DNA of 64,000 bases from an uncultured bacterium (GTDB lineage Bacteria > Actinomycetota > Coriobacteriia > Coriobacteriales > Coriobacteriaceae). The stretch covers positions 1-64,000 of the forward strand of contig CAJMOF010000009.1 in NCBI GenBank assembly GCA_905215065.1. Reading direction: 5' to 3'. The notes beneath the pieces were generated by a model, which ran no database searches, was not told the origin of the DNA, and saw only the letters and a program-made list of their open reading frames with translations. The position numbers were made by a program, and so were the translations under genes. Shown piece by piece: positions 8,518-15,520 of the stretch (position 1 is the first letter of the stretch; each line of letters opens with the position of its first letter).

Positions 8518-8562
8518 GGTATTAAATAGTAAAAACCTGCATACCTATAATTGGTATCAAAT
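8518..8562 (+). promoter_or_regulatory. promoter with two GntR-type sites upstream of PTS cluster 2
   Basis: TATAAT at 8546-8551 with TTAAAT at 8522-8527, 18 bases apart, makes a plausible promoter. GGTATTAAA (8518-8526) overlaps the -35 and TTGGTATCAA (8551-8560) overlaps the end of the -10. The same promoter and site geometry is present at 11669-11713. A further TTGATATCAA palindrome lies at 8633-8642. Confidence 0.7.
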
Positions 8563-8632
8563 CATTTGTACCTGGCATGGGTGTTAGCAGCACACCAGGT
8601 ACGCTTCGAGCCGTGTAATCGAACCCCCGGAA

Positions 8633-8642
8633 TTGATATCAA
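8633..8642. promoter_or_regulatory. palindromic GntR-type site before the second IIC gene
   Basis: TTGATATCAA is a perfect palindrome identical to the one at 2563-2572, 54 bases before the IIC start codon at 8696. It is probably a third operator for the same repressor. Confidence 0.5.
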
Positions 8643-8695
8643 CAACGCGCGCGACGGGAGTGGCGACGGTTCGAGATTCCTAATTGGGAGGAACT

Positions 8696-9469
8696 ATGCT
8701 TACCCAAGCAATCCTCGTCGGCTTAGTCGGAGCGTTTGGATGTCTCGACTACCAGCTCGGTTCGCTCTATGCGTTCCGCCCCATCGTCCTGTGCCCGCTC
8801 GTGGGCCTGGTCCTGGGGGACCTACAGACCGGTCTTGCCGTGGGTGCAAGCCTTGAGCTGCTGTTTATGGGCTCGATCTCCATTGGCGCTTACGTGCCGC
8901 CCAACGAAACCGTCGGTGGCGTGCTCGCCTGTGCGTTTGCCATTCAGCTCGGTCAGGGTACCGAGACGGCTATCGCGCTTGCCATGCCCATCGCCGTCCT
9001 TTCGCTGACGATTGGTAATATTACCAACGCCTTGTTCCCCGTGTTTGTCGACATGGCAGACAAGTTTGCCCTTAAAGGGAACCTCAAGGGCATCTACGCC
9101 GTTCATTGGGGAATTGGAATTTGGGGCTGCATCGAGTACTTCCTGCTCTGTGCCGGCGCGTTCTACCTGGGCTCCGACGCCATCCAAGGCCTGCTCGACT
9201 TCATCCCGTCCTTTGTGATCGATGGTTGCGGCGTTGCCGCCAACATCCTGCCGGCCATGGGCTTCGCCATGCTCGGCCGCCTGGTGCTCACCAAGCAGCT
9301 CGTGCCCTTCTACTTCCTGGGCTTCCTGCTGTGCTCCTACGCCAACGTGCCCGTCCTGGGCGTCGCCCTGATCGCCATCATCATCGGCATCGACAAGTTC
9401 GACCTGCTCGGCCTGGGCGGAGCCCAGCCCCAGCTCTCCGCGGAAGGGGATGAGGACGATGACTTCTAG
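8696..9469 (+). CDS. mannose-family PTS EIIC permease (copy 2)
   Basis: A 257-aa IIC close to copy 1, with GASLELLFMGSISIGAYVPP retained. ATG 8696 follows GGGAGG by normal spacing. The 5' two thirds differ from copy 1 (for example AVHWGIGIWGCIEYF against a different stretch there), whereas from 9231 to the end the DNA is identical. That makes the gene a mosaic: a variable sugar-contacting part joined to a shared 3' part. It has no IIA or IIB of its own beside it, so it would have to use those from cluster 1 or 3. Confidence 0.92.
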   Translation: MLTQAILVGLVGAFGCLDYQLGSLYAFRPIVLCPLVGLVLGDLQTGLAVGASLELLFMGSISIGAYVPPNETVGGVLACAFAIQLGQGTETAIALAMPIAVLSLTIGNITNALFPVFVDMADKFALKGNLKGIYAVHWGIGIWGCIEYFLLCAGAFYLGSDAIQGLLDFIPSFVIDGCGVAANILPAMGFAMLGRLVLTKQLVPFYFLGFLLCSYANVPVLGVALIAIIIGIDKFDLLGLGGAQPQLSAEGDEDDDF

Positions 9470-10283
9470 TCCCGAGAACAAGATCACGCGCTCCGACCTC
9501 GTCAAGAGCGCCCTCAACACCGGCGCCCTGGGCATGGAGTTCTCCTGGACCTACTACAAGCAGATGAACATCGCCTTCTGCCTGATGGTCGCCAACATGC
9601 TCAAGAAGATCTACGCCGGCCGCCCCGACGACTACGCCGAGGCCCTGCACCGCCACTGCGCGTTCTTCAACATCACCGTCCAGTTCGCCCCGTTCGTCGG
9701 CGGCATCGCGATGGCCATGGAGGAGAAGGTCGCCCGCGGCGAGATCGAGCCCGAGAGCGTCAACGACGTCAAGGCCGCCCTCATGGGCCCGCTGTCCGGC
9801 ATCGGCGACTCCATCTTCCTGTCGACGCTGCGCGTGGTGGCCGCCGCGGTGGGCATCAGCCTGTGCCAGGCCGGCAACCCCTTCGGCCCCATCGCCTTCC
9901 TGCTGATCTACAACGTCCCCGGCTTCGCGCTGCGCGTCTGGGGCGCCGTCAAGGGCTACGAGCTGGGCGTGGGCTTCCTGGACGAGGCCCAGAGGACCGG
10001 CCTCATGCAGAAGGTCATGACCTGCGTGGGAATCGTGGGCGTCATGGTCGTGGGCGCCATGTGCAAGGACATGTTCTGGGCCAGCATCCCGGTGGCCATC
10101 GGCTCGGGCGAGGATGCCCAGACCCTCCAGGACATCCTGGACGGCATCATGCCCGGCATGCTCGGCATGCTCGCCTTCTGGCTGTACTACTGGCTGCTGT
10201 CCAAGAAGATCAACCCCATGGTGCTGATCGTGGCCACCATGGTCGTGGGCATCGTCGGCGCGTTCTTCGGCGTGCTGGCGTAA
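9459..10283 (+). CDS. mannose-family PTS EIID component (copy 2)
   Basis: A 274-aa IID protein identical at DNA level to the one at 6667-7491. The identity continues nine bases past the stop codon to 10292. It overlaps its IIC partner by 11 bases exactly as copy 1 does. Two identical IID genes behind partly different IIC genes suggest that substrate choice rests in the IIC N-terminal part. Confidence 0.92.
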   Translation: MTSSPENKITRSDLVKSALNTGALGMEFSWTYYKQMNIAFCLMVANMLKKIYAGRPDDYAEALHRHCAFFNITVQFAPFVGGIAMAMEEKVARGEIEPESVNDVKAALMGPLSGIGDSIFLSTLRVVAAAVGISLCQAGNPFGPIAFLLIYNVPGFALRVWGAVKGYELGVGFLDEAQRTGLMQKVMTCVGIVGVMVVGAMCKDMFWASIPVAIGSGEDAQTLQDILDGIMPGMLGMLAFWLYYWLLSKKINPMVLIVATMVVGIVGAFFGVLA

Positions 10284-10317
10284 GGGCCCGGCTGCATAGA
10301 TTTTCGTTGCAACCTGG

Positions 10318-10357
10318 AAAGGGGATGGAGCAGGCCTATGCCCTCCATCCCCTTTTT
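10318..10357 (+). terminator. rho-independent terminator after PTS cluster 2
   Basis: Stem GGGGATGGAG / CTCCATCCCC (10321-10330 with 10343-10352) and a following T run. Transcription could partly read through into the MFS gene 18 bases further on. Confidence 0.8.
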
Positions 10358-10374
10358 GTATAGAAGGAGTTCGT

Positions 10375-11589
10375 ATGTTCGCGAAGGATCGCGAAGCAAT
10401 GCGCCTGACGCCGGCAGAGGTCAGGCTGATTCTTATTGAGTCCCTGCAGTGGTGCGCCAACAACGCGGTCTACTTTTTGGGGCTTATCGGTGCGGCCACG
10501 TATGATTTGGCTGGCACGGCCTTTTTGGTTGCCGCCATTACGCTCGTGCGCAATCTTATGACGTCGGTGGGCAATATGGTGTCGGGCTCGGTCATCGATC
10601 GCTTTGGACCGCGCCGGACGTCGTTTGTGACGTGCGTGATTACGGCAGTGCTATCGCTTGGCGTGGGGTTGGCGCCGTTGTCTGTCCCCGGGCTTGTGTT
10701 TGCCGCGTGCGTCTTGGGACTTGCGGGCGGCTTTATCAACACCTGCACGCATGCGTTTCCGGGATACCTGGAGTCGACCACCGAGGGCCGTACCCGCGTG
10801 AACGGCCTCATGGTGTTCTACAGCAATATCGCCTATACCGCTGGCCCGCTGCTCGGCGGTGCCATCGTGAGCTGTTTTGCCACGCAATCGGTCTATCTGC
10901 TCATGGCGGGCATGATGGGTGTGGCGGCCGTGCTCTCCTTGGGCTGTCACGAGTGTGTTGCTCCTGCAAAAGGGGAGAAGCCGAAGGGCGGTATTTTGGG
11001 CGGCATGGCCGAGGGTGCGCGACTTACGTTTCGCGACCACGACCTGCGCCTCATCTTTATCTCGGGCTTTTTGGGTTTCTTTGCGTTTGGCGCGTTCGAT
11101 TCGCTGGAGTCGTTGTTCTATCGCGATGTGCTCAACGTGGATATCGTCTGGCTGGGCTGGCTGTCCTCGGTCGTGGGCCTCACTTCCTCGGTGGGCGCGT
11201 TCATCCTGACCAAGCTTTCTGCCCGCCATGTCAACCTGCGATTGCTGCTCGGCGCGCTCATGGCCGTGGGCATTGGGTCCATGGTGTACGTGGGCACCGA
11301 TATGCTGGGGGTCGCGATTATCGGTCAGGCGATTAACGGTCTGGCCTGGGGATTCCTGGAACCGCTGCAGATGATCTTGATTCAGGAGCGCACCGACATC
11401 AAATACCTGGGGCGCATTACCGGCTTTGTGCGTTTTGGCCTGATGAGCGCCGGCGTGCTGCCGCTGCTGGCGGCTCCGTTTTTGGCGGAGGCTTTGGGCG
11501 TTCAGGCGGTGCTGTTTGGGGCATCGACCATTATTGCGCTGGTAGGAACGCTGTTCTTTGTCACACAAGGGAGGCGCCAGAGGCGTTAG
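10375..11589 (+). CDS. MFS transporter
   Basis: A 404-aa protein with about 12 hydrophobic helices. The MFS motif A region is SGSVIDRFGPRRT between helices 2 and 3, and a second copy of the fold starts near residue 215. AGAAGGAG precedes the ATG. The pattern resembles drug/metabolite efflux or sugar-exporting MFS proteins, but I cannot name a substrate. It directly follows PTS cluster 2 across a terminator and precedes the regulated promoter of cluster 3, so a part in the same pathway is likely but inferred. Confidence 0.85.
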   Translation: MFAKDREAMRLTPAEVRLILIESLQWCANNAVYFLGLIGAATYDLAGTAFLVAAITLVRNLMTSVGNMVSGSVIDRFGPRRTSFVTCVITAVLSLGVGLAPLSVPGLVFAACVLGLAGGFINTCTHAFPGYLESTTEGRTRVNGLMVFYSNIAYTAGPLLGGAIVSCFATQSVYLLMAGMMGVAAVLSLGCHECVAPAKGEKPKGGILGGMAEGARLTFRDHDLRLIFISGFLGFFAFGAFDSLESLFYRDVLNVDIVWLGWLSSVVGLTSSVGAFILTKLSARHVNLRLLLGALMAVGIGSMVYVGTDMLGVAIIGQAINGLAWGFLEPLQMILIQERTDIKYLGRITGFVRFGLMSAGVLPLLAAPFLAEALGVQAVLFGASTIIALVGTLFFVTQGRRQRR

Positions 11590-11609
11590 CTATACATTCA
11601 ATTCTAATT

Positions 11610-11713
11610 TAATACCACTCACCAGAGAATTTCGACCGTTCACCGAGGATTGGAGCAGATTGATAAGTGGTATTAAAAACACATTAGGTGTATGTCTATA
11701 ATTGGTATCGAAA
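11610..11713 (+). promoter_or_regulatory. promoter and GntR-type sites upstream of PTS cluster 3
   Basis: TATAAT at 11697-11702 and TTAAAA at 11673-11678 (18-base spacer). GGTATTAAA at 11669 overlaps the -35, and TTGGTATCG at 11702 overlaps the -10. The inverted site TAATACCACT at 11610-11619 mirrors AGTGGTATTA at 11666-11675, which could allow looping. TCGACCGTTCACCGA (11632-11646) matches the block at 2493. Confidence 0.7.
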
Positions 11714-11759
11714 AGAAACGCGATGTATAGAGTTGCGTGCAGGACAGAAAGGAAAAGCC

Positions 11760-12821
11760 ATGAAGGAAACCGAGAAGATCGAGATCATGCACTTTAGCCA
11801 GGAGGGCTACGTCGAGGACGGCAAGAACGTCTACGAGGCCGGCAAGAAGATGACCGCGCTCGCCGACAAGGTCGCCGACGAGGGCTACGACGCCGTGTTC
11901 CTGATGGGCGTCGGCGGCACCTGGGACGAGCTCATGCAGCTCGAGTACCTCATGAACAAGTTCGGCGACCGCGACCTCGAGGTCTACCTGATCCACGCCG
12001 CCGAGTGGAACGTCATGGGCCACAAGCGCATGACCGAGAAGTCCGTCGTGCTCACCGCCTCCGAGTCCGGAACCACCCCCGAGGTCCTCGAGGCCGTCAA
12101 GAAGATGAAGGAAAAGGGCATTCGCGTCTACGCCATGACCAAGCCCGAGGGCCCCATCGGCCAGGCTGTCGGCGCCGAGAATTGCGTCAAGATGGCTTCC
12201 GATCATGGTAACGGCGGCTGCGAGATGGGCTACTACCTCGCCGACTGCTTCGGCCTGCGCCTGCTCAACCGCCGCGGCTGCTTCCCGCAGTTCGATAAGT
12301 TCATCGAGCAGACCAAGGACGTTTGGACCCACCTGGTCGACATCCGCAAGAGCTTCGAGCCGCGCGCCGAGGAGCTCGCAAAGAAGTACGCCCTGGCCCC
12401 CTACACCATGTTCATCGGCTCCGGCGCCCTGTGGGGCGAGACGATCCTGTTCTCGATGTGCATCCTGGAGGAGATGCAGTGGAAGCGCACCCGCTACATC
12501 ACCTCGGCCGACTTCTTCCACGGCACCCTCGAGCTCGTGGAGCCCGGCGTCCCCGTGTTCCTGTTCATGGGCGAGGACGAGAACCGCAAGCTCGACGAGC
12601 GCGTCCGCGCGTTCCTCAGCCGCGGCGTGACCGGCGACACCGACATCAACATCATCGACACCGCCGAGTTCGCGATCCCCGGCCTTGACGACGAGTTCCG
12701 CGTCATCGTCTCCCCGTGGATTCTGACGGTGCTCGTGACCGACCGCCTGGCTCGCTACTACGAGACGGTCACCAAGCACAACCTCAAGTATCGTCGCTAC
12801 TATCACCAGTTCGACTACTAA
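11760..12821 (+). CDS. SIS-domain deglycase, FrlB/GfrF-like (copy 2)
   Basis: A 353-aa paralogue of the enzyme at 3778. Only about seven residues in the first 27 differ (for example HFSQEGYVEDGKNVYEAG), and the remaining 983 bases to the stop are identical. The start is the ATG with AGAAAGGAAAA before it; the longer upstream frame runs through the promoter. It heads a second complete set of IIA, IIB, IIC and IID genes. The enzyme would split a phosphorylated Amadori product into sugar phosphate and amino acid (family inference from resemblance to FrlB). Confidence 0.82.
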   Translation: MKETEKIEIMHFSQEGYVEDGKNVYEAGKKMTALADKVADEGYDAVFLMGVGGTWDELMQLEYLMNKFGDRDLEVYLIHAAEWNVMGHKRMTEKSVVLTASESGTTPEVLEAVKKMKEKGIRVYAMTKPEGPIGQAVGAENCVKMASDHGNGGCEMGYYLADCFGLRLLNRRGCFPQFDKFIEQTKDVWTHLVDIRKSFEPRAEELAKKYALAPYTMFIGSGALWGETILFSMCILEEMQWKRTRYITSADFFHGTLELVEPGVPVFLFMGEDENRKLDERVRAFLSRGVTGDTDINIIDTAEFAIPGLDDEFRVIVSPWILTVLVTDRLARYYETVTKHNLKYRRYYHQFDY

Positions 12822-12849
12822 TAGTTGACCACTCATTTAAGAAGCACCC

Positions 12850-12878
12850 TGCCCGGGCGCATGCGTCCGGGCATTTTT
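12850..12878 (+). terminator. intra-operon rho-independent terminator between deglycase and EIIA
   Basis: Stem from TGCCCGG (12850-12856) to CCGGGCA (12867-12873), extended inward by GCGC-type pairs, followed by TTTTT. It lies between the second deglycase gene and its EIIA and would lower PTS expression relative to the enzyme. The equivalent gap of cluster 1 has no such structure. Confidence 0.75.
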
Positions 12879-12907
12879 ATGCCGAAATTCGCTAGGAAGG
12901 GGATCGA

Positions 12908-13324
12908 ATGAGGCAGTTTATCGTGGCGTCCCATGCTCATTTCGCGTCTGGAATCGTCGAGAGCATCGGCCTGCTTTCCGGTGAGCGCGAAAACGTCCAT
13001 GCGCTCTCTATGTATGTCGACGGAAACGAGGACCTGTCCAAGGAGGCTGCAGCGATTCTGGACGGCTTTGCCGCGGACGACGAAGTTGTCGTGTGCACTG
13101 ACCTCTTTGGCGGCAGCGTCAACAACGAGTTCACCAAGATCGTCCAGACGCGTCCCAACACGCACCTCGTGACCAATATGAACTTGCCACTCCTTATTCA
13201 GCTGCTGTTCGTACCCGATTCCACTCCGATCGACGAGGCCATTCGCCAGATCGTCGAGGCGGACGACACTAAGGTCAAGTACGTCAACGACCTGCTGGGG
13301 CAGGCCGAACTCGATGAGTTTTAA
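12908..13324 (+). CDS. mannose-family PTS EIIA component (copy 2)
   Basis: A 138-aa EIIA with the active-site His9 in ASHAHFASG and the conserved VCTDLFGGSVNN loop. It shares family and architecture with the EIIA at 4886 but is clearly diverged except for 13100-13149, which are identical. GGAAGGGG lies before the ATG. It is followed 16 bases later by its IIB. It would relay phosphate from HPr to the IIB at 13341 and perhaps also serve cluster 2, which has no IIA. Confidence 0.9.
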   Translation: MRQFIVASHAHFASGIVESIGLLSGERENVHALSMYVDGNEDLSKEAAAILDGFAADDEVVVCTDLFGGSVNNEFTKIVQTRPNTHLVTNMNLPLLIQLLFVPDSTPIDEAIRQIVEADDTKVKYVNDLLGQAELDEF

Positions 13325-13340
13325 TCGTTAGGAGCACATC

Positions 13341-13811
13341 ATGATTCAGATGATTCGTGTAGATTATCGACTGCTTCACGGCCAGGTTGCCGTTAGCTGG
13401 ACCTCGGCTCTGGGTGCCGACTGCATCCTGTTAGTGAGCGGCACGGTCCTCAATGACAAGCTTCGTCTGCAGGCCCTGTCCCTTGCAAAGCCCGAAGGAT
13501 GCAAGGTCGTCGTCAAAAACACCGAGGATGCTGTCAAGGCGCTCCAGAGCGGTGTGACCGATAAGTACAAACTCTTCGTGGTTTGCGAGACGATTCAGCA
13601 GGCCGGTGCCGTCGCCAAGGCGATGGGAGTCAAGAAGATCAACCTCGGCAACGTTGCCTTTAGCGAGAATGCCCGCCAGGTCTCGACGAGCGTGTTCCTC
13701 ACGCCCGAGAACGAGGCCTACGTGAAGGAGCTGCTCGGCGAGGGCTATGAACTGTTCATTCAGATGATTCCGGCAGATGCGAAGACTGACGCCGCGAAGG
13801 TCATCGGTTAG
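13341..13811 (+). CDS. mannose/sorbose-family PTS EIIB component (copy 2)
   Basis: A 156-aa IIB with the signature RVDYRLLHGQVAVSW and phospho-acceptor His13. It is a few residues shorter than copy 1 and diverged through the C-terminal half. TAGGAG precedes the ATG. It sits in tight order IIA-IIB-IIC-IID, eight bases before the IIC gene, and belongs to the cluster 3 transport set. Confidence 0.9.
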   Translation: MIQMIRVDYRLLHGQVAVSWTSALGADCILLVSGTVLNDKLRLQALSLAKPEGCKVVVKNTEDAVKALQSGVTDKYKLFVVCETIQQAGAVAKAMGVKKINLGNVAFSENARQVSTSVFLTPENEAYVKELLGEGYELFIQMIPADAKTDAAKVIG

Positions 13812-13819
13812 GGGCCGTC

Positions 13820-14611
13820 ATGGTTATCAAGACAATCCTGATTTTCCTTATTGCCCTTTTGGGTTATTCCGAGTGGCTGACGGGCACGAGCTACCTCCAG
13901 CGCCCGATCGTGCTCGGACCTCTGGTTGGCCTTGTCATGGGCGACATGGTGACCGGCACGATCATGGGCGCCACGATGGAGCTTGCCATGGTCGGCGCCA
14001 TCTCGGTCGGCGCCTATAACCCGCCCGATACGATTTCCGGCACTATCCTGGGCGTATCTCTTGCCATGCAGGCCGGCGCGGACGCTTCGGCGGCCCTGAC
14101 CCTGGGTATTCCTATCGCCACGATCGTCCTGGCGCTCGACACGGCCCTGGGCCAACCGGTCATGCTGCTGCTGGTGCACCGTATCGACAAAAACGTCGAG
14201 GACGGAGACACCAAGGCCATCACGCGCAACATGCTCATCGCCGGTTACGCGCAGAGCTGGTGCGGCCTGCTGATTATTCCCCTGGCATTCTTCTTTGGTG
14301 CCGATGCTGTTGCCAGCCTGCTCAACATCATCCCCGATTTCGTTCAGACCGGCATGGATGTCGCCGCCGCCTTCTTGCCCGCACTCGGCTTTGCGATGCT
14401 GGCGCAGATGATTATGAACAAAACAGTGGCTCCGTTCTTCTTCGCTGGCTTCTTCCTCGTCGCCTACTTTGGCATTAGCACGACGGGCGTGGCGATCTTT
14501 GCCGCGATCATCGTCGTCGCGATGACGGTTTTGGGTGATAAGAAAAAAGCGGAGCAGCCCGCAGCAGCAACCGAGGATCCTGCGATTGGGAGTGGGTTCG
14601 ATGAGTTTTAA
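13820..14611 (+). CDS. mannose-family PTS EIIC permease (copy 3)
   Basis: A 263-aa membrane protein. ATMELAMVGAISVGAYNPPD is the family block that corresponds to GASLELLFMG in the other copies. It is much more diverged from copies 1 and 2 than those are from each other and shares no identical tract with them, so the recent conversion events spared it. The 3' end overlaps the IID start by 11 bases (ATGAGTTTTAA). Confidence 0.92.
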   Translation: MVIKTILIFLIALLGYSEWLTGTSYLQRPIVLGPLVGLVMGDMVTGTIMGATMELAMVGAISVGAYNPPDTISGTILGVSLAMQAGADASAALTLGIPIATIVLALDTALGQPVMLLLVHRIDKNVEDGDTKAITRNMLIAGYAQSWCGLLIIPLAFFFGADAVASLLNIIPDFVQTGMDVAAAFLPALGFAMLAQMIMNKTVAPFFFAGFFLVAYFGISTTGVAIFAAIIVVAMTVLGDKKKAEQPAAATEDPAIGSGFDEF

Positions 14612-15437
14612 GTTTGAGTCTTCTTACGACGGGCTGATTTCCCGCGCAGACCTTAAGAAGCTGTTCTGGCGCTCGATTCCCTATGAGCATTCCTGGAACT
14701 ACGAGCGTATGGGCCATATCGGCTTTATGTGGGCCCTTATGCCGATCCTTCGCAAGCTGTATCCGCAGGATGCGGACTTTAAGGCCGCCCTTAAGCGCCA
14801 TATGGAGCTCTATAACGTCACGCCGTACATCTCGACGCTTCCCATGTCCATCGCCGCTGCAATGGAGGAGGTCAACGCTACTGACGATAGCTTTGACACG
14901 AGCGCGATCTCTAATGTCAAGCTTGCTTTGATGGGGCCGCTGTCCGGCGTGGGCGATGCTTTCTACTGGGGCACGCTGCGAATTTTGGCAACGGGTGTCG
15001 GCACGTCGCTAGCGCTGCAGGGCTCTATTCTTGGCCCGATTTTGTTCCTGCTCGTGTTCAACGTTCCTCACTACATCATCCGTTACCTGCTGACGTTTGT
15101 GGGATATCGCTTTGGCTCGGACATGATCAGCAAGGTCCAGGAATCGGGCATTATGGACACGATCGTCAAGATGGCCTCTATCATGGGCGCCATGGTGATC
15201 GGTGCTATGACCATGGAGATGGTCACCGTGGACATTCCGCTCATGGTCGGTGCGGGCGATGGTGCTCAGACGCTCGCCGAGCTGCTCAACGGAATCTTCC
15301 CGGGCTTTGTCACGATGGGGCTGTTTGGAATTGTCTATCTCATGCTCAAGAAGAAGATGAATCCGCTGCTCATCATGCTTGTGATCCTGCTCGTGAGTAT
15401 CGCTGGCGCGTTCTTTGGAGTGCTTGGTGTCCAGTAG
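14601..15437 (+). CDS. mannose-family PTS EIID component (copy 3)
   Basis: A 278-aa IID. It has SWNYERMGHIGFMWALMPIL, MGPLSGVGDAFYWGTLRIL and a C-terminal helix ending FFGVLGVQ, all matching the family. ATG 14601 is chosen because GGGAGTGGG precedes it and it lines up with the N terminus of the other IID proteins. Codon use is mixed, unlike the almost entirely G/C-ending copies 1 and 2. It completes the third transport set. Confidence 0.92.
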   Translation: MSFKFESSYDGLISRADLKKLFWRSIPYEHSWNYERMGHIGFMWALMPILRKLYPQDADFKAALKRHMELYNVTPYISTLPMSIAAAMEEVNATDDSFDTSAISNVKLALMGPLSGVGDAFYWGTLRILATGVGTSLALQGSILGPILFLLVFNVPHYIIRYLLTFVGYRFGSDMISKVQESGIMDTIVKMASIMGAMVIGAMTMEMVTVDIPLMVGAGDGAQTLAELLNGIFPGFVTMGLFGIVYLMLKKKMNPLLIMLVILLVSIAGAFFGVLGVQ

Positions 15438-15469
15438 GGTATCCGTCATAATGAAAACAATGTAAGAGG

Positions 15470-15503
15470 GGGCGTCGCGCACACTGTGCTGCGGCGCCCT
15501 TTT
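15470..15503 (+). terminator. terminator or attenuator after PTS cluster 3
   Basis: Stem GGGCGTCGC / GCGGCGCCC (15470-15478 with 15491-15499, one G-T pair) followed by TTTT. It lies just before the FrlC-like gene and may reduce but not abolish its transcription. Confidence 0.7.
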
Positions 15504-15520
15504 GCCGAAAGGTGGACAAG

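Noticed and set aside
11688..11759. N-terminal extension of the second deglycase
   Set aside because: It would place the start inside the promoter and operator; ATG 11760 has a ribosome site and matches the start of the first copy.
12850..12878. Riboswitch in the deglycase-EIIA gap
   Set aside because: The gap is under 90 bases and only a simple terminator hairpin is visible.
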